Assembly: GCF_002849855.1 (NCBI RefSeq)
Contig: NZ_CP018616.1
Span: forward strand, 434,001 to 498,000
Direction: 5' to 3'
DNA from: Vibrio azureus
GTDB taxonomy: Bacteria > Pseudomonadota > Gammaproteobacteria > Enterobacterales > Vibrionaceae
Length of the DNA stretch: 64,000 bases
A model generated the notes under the pieces. That model was not told the origin of the DNA and made no database searches. It saw only the letters and a list, made by a program, of their open reading frames with translations. Below, in pieces: positions 62,541-64,000 of this stretch. Made by a program: the position numbers and the translations under genes. Every line of letters begins with the position of its first letter. The stretch's first letter is position 1.

Positions 62541-63059
62541 CTATAGCGTGTCGTGGAACTCAACTAAGACCTGCTCACACCATTGCTCAATTCTTTCGTC
62601 ACTCAGCTCATATTGAGAGTCTTCATCTAAAGCTAACCCTACGAACTGTTTACCGTCTTCAGTGAGCGCTTTAGATGCCTCAAATTGATAGCCTTGATTC
62701 GGCCAGTAGCCAATAAACTTAGCGCCTGTTATTTTCAGCTCATCATGCAAGAGGCCCATGGCATCTAAGTACCATTCGCCATAACCCTCTTGGTCACCAA
62801 GACCAAATAGTGCGACGACTTTGTTTTTTAACGGTGTGGTGGCGATATCTTGCCAAATCTCATTCCAATCTTCTTGAATCTCGCCAAAATCCCAAGTGGA
62901 AATGCCGAGTAGAAGCAGGTCGTAGTCCGCCATCAGCGATAAAGAAGTTTCCTTCACATTGTGAATATCGACGAGATCGGCGCCAATGATATTGCGAATT
63001 TTCTCGGCCGCCATTTCGGTATAGCAAGTGGTGGAGCCGTAAAAGAGTCCAATTTTCAT
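62541..63059 (-). CDS. fldB: Flavodoxin FldB
   Basis: 172 residues, as E. coli FldB (173). Small FMN-containing electron carrier. The phosphate loop is [15 protein letters not shown] at residues 8-22, with isoalloxazine-contact segments [12 protein letters not shown] near residue 54 and [16 protein letters not shown] near residue 86. The position next to xerD, as in E. coli, supports FldB rather than FldA. It is convergent with brnQ and divergent from xerD. Confidence 0.94.
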   Translation of the reverse strand: MKIGLFYGSTTCYTEMAAEKIRNIIGADLVDIHNVKETSLSLMADYDLLLLGISTWDFGEIQEDWNEIWQDIATTPLKNKVVALFGLGDQEGYGEWYLDAMGLLHDELKITGAKFIGYWPNQGYQFEASKALTEDGKQFVGLALDEDSQYELSDERIEQWCEQVLVEFHDTL

Positions 63060-63264
63060 TTATTCATCACTTTCATATTGCTGTTATGGTCGATTCTACC
63101 CATAAATTGGAGAAAGTTGCAGCGTATATATGAATTGGAGTGATTTTTTATGGTATTGCCTCGGTTGGTGCCTTAATCTCACACGATACGTGAAGCCAAG
63201 TGATGTTATCGATTAGAGACATGATTTGGGTCTGTTGAATAGTTAAACGGATAAGGAAAGATGT

Positions 63265-64000
63265 ATGACTTCACAGCCTGTGGTCAATCAACAAGATTTA
63301 GCCATTATTGAACGGTTCTTAGATTCGGTGTGGATGGAGCGTGGCTTATCTGAAAATACCATGGCATCTTACCGAAACGACACCGTAAAATTACTTATTT
63401 GGATGGAAGAGAACAATTATCGACTCGACTTCATTAGCTTATCAGGTCTACAAGAATTTCAAAATTACCTGATGGATAATGATTATAAACAAACATCACG
63501 AGCGAGGATGATGTCGGCGATTCGAAGTCTTTTCCAATACTTACACCGTGAAAAAATGCGTGTAGACGATCCCAGTGCATTGCTCGTCAACCCTAAGTTA
63601 CCCAAGCGATTACCCAAAGATATCTCAGAAGAGGATGTGGAAGCTTTGCTCAATGCGCCAGATCCAAATGATGCAATTGAACTGCGTGATAAAGCGATGT
63701 TGGAGCTGCTCTATGCGACAGGACTTCGTGTTACGGAATTGGTCAGTTTGACGATGGAAAACATCAGCTTGCGTCAAGGCGTGGTGAGGATTATTGGTAA
63801 AGGTGGCAAAGAGCGACTAGTACCTATGGGCGAGAATGCCATTGATTGGGTTGAACAATTTATGCAGCAGGGGCGACCAACACTGTTAGGTGAGACGACC
63901 TCAGACGTTGTTTTTCCTAGTAAGCGCGCCAGACAAATGACACGGCAAACATTTTGGCACCGTATTAAGTACTATGCTGTTATAGCGGGCATCGATACGG
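63265..64000 (+). CDS. xerD: Site-specific tyrosine recombinase XerD, N-terminal part (3' end outside window)
   Basis: The first 245 codons are present; the gene continues past the window edge. With XerC it resolves chromosome dimers at dif. The N-terminal SAM-like core-binding domain (FLDSVWMERGLSENTMASYR) is followed by the catalytic domain with the first catalytic Arg in ATGLRVTELVSL (near residue 155) and the Lys in IIGKGGKERLVPM. The remaining His, Arg and Tyr catalytic residues lie beyond the edge. The ATG has AAGGA 8 bases upstream. Confidence 0.96.
   Translation, partial: MTSQPVVNQQDLAIIERFLDSVWMERGLSENTMASYRNDTVKLLIWMEENNYRLDFISLSGLQEFQNYLMDNDYKQTSRARMMSAIRSLFQYLHREKMRVDDPSALLVNPKLPKRLPKDISEEDVEALLNAPDPNDAIELRDKAMLELLYATGLRVTELVSLTMENISLRQGVVRIIGKGGKERLVPMGENAIDWVEQFMQQGRPTLLGETTSDVVFPSKRARQMTRQTFWHRIKYYAVIAGIDT

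Overview
The window is a block of chromosomal housekeeping DNA from a gammaproteobacterium, almost certainly a Vibrio or a very close relative. The evidence is the protein sequences together with the gene order murE-murF-mraY-murD-ftsW-murG-murC-ftsQ-ftsA-ftsZ-lpxC / dciA / secA / mutT / dapB / carAB / mtnN-cbiB-btuF / two glutamate synthases / arcB / arcA / thrABC / grcA / nfo / ung. The absence of ddl between murC and ftsQ and the presence of a DciA-type (DUF721) helicase loader beside secA fit vibrios. I cannot name the species. No rRNA, tRNA, CRISPR array, insertion sequence or prophage gene is visible.

Layout. Positions 1-12.5 kb hold the dcw cluster: peptidoglycan precursor synthesis (MurE, MurF, MraY, MurD, MurG, MurC), the SEDS protein FtsW, and the divisome proteins FtsQ, FtsA and FtsZ, then LpxC for lipid A. 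A promoter in the murC-ftsQ gap and a strong one before lpxC subdivide it. Next come dciA (minus), secA, mutT, dapB and carAB (to 22.6 kb). From 22.8 to 27.4 kb lie a TSUP exporter, a TRIC/UPF0126 membrane protein, the minus-strand mtnN-cbiB-btuF unit and a DUF1499 lipoprotein. From 27.5 to 40 kb, all on the minus strand, are two complete and different GOGAT systems: an Escherichia-type gltBD and a second gltBD with an overlapping gltB-gltD junction. From 40.6 to 46.8 kb are a YhcC-like radical SAM protein, the ArcB/ArcA redox two-component system (separated by a small lipoprotein gene), an RraA-like protein and a small predicted outer-membrane barrel. From 47.1 to 52.3 kb is the thr operon with a threonine/isoleucine-rich leader peptide and attenuator. 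The rest holds grcA, nfo, ung, a DUF3545 gene, an AGCS symporter, yaaA, srmB, trmN6, brnQ, fldB and the start of xerD, which is cut by the window edge.

How parts connect. The redox theme is the clearest. The arcA promoter carries a perfect FNR box about 63 bp upstream of the inferred start and a perfect ArcA-type direct repeat in the spacer between -35 and -10. grcA (glycyl-radical repair protein) has a perfect FNR box near -42 and a second box exactly 53 bp further upstream, the spacing known from E. coli yfiD. ArcB has only one cysteine in the whole protein, so it lacks the second cysteine of the E. coli redox switch.

The least explained structure is a family of intergenic palindromic repeats ending in TATACCC...GGGTATA. 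At least five copies of very different length (33, 42, 69, 231 and 285 bp) occur; three of them bracket the DNA-repair genes nfo and ung. They look like a non-autonomous MITE family in successive stages of internal deletion. I saw no clear case of a wholly new multi-gene system; most genes are ordinary and intact.
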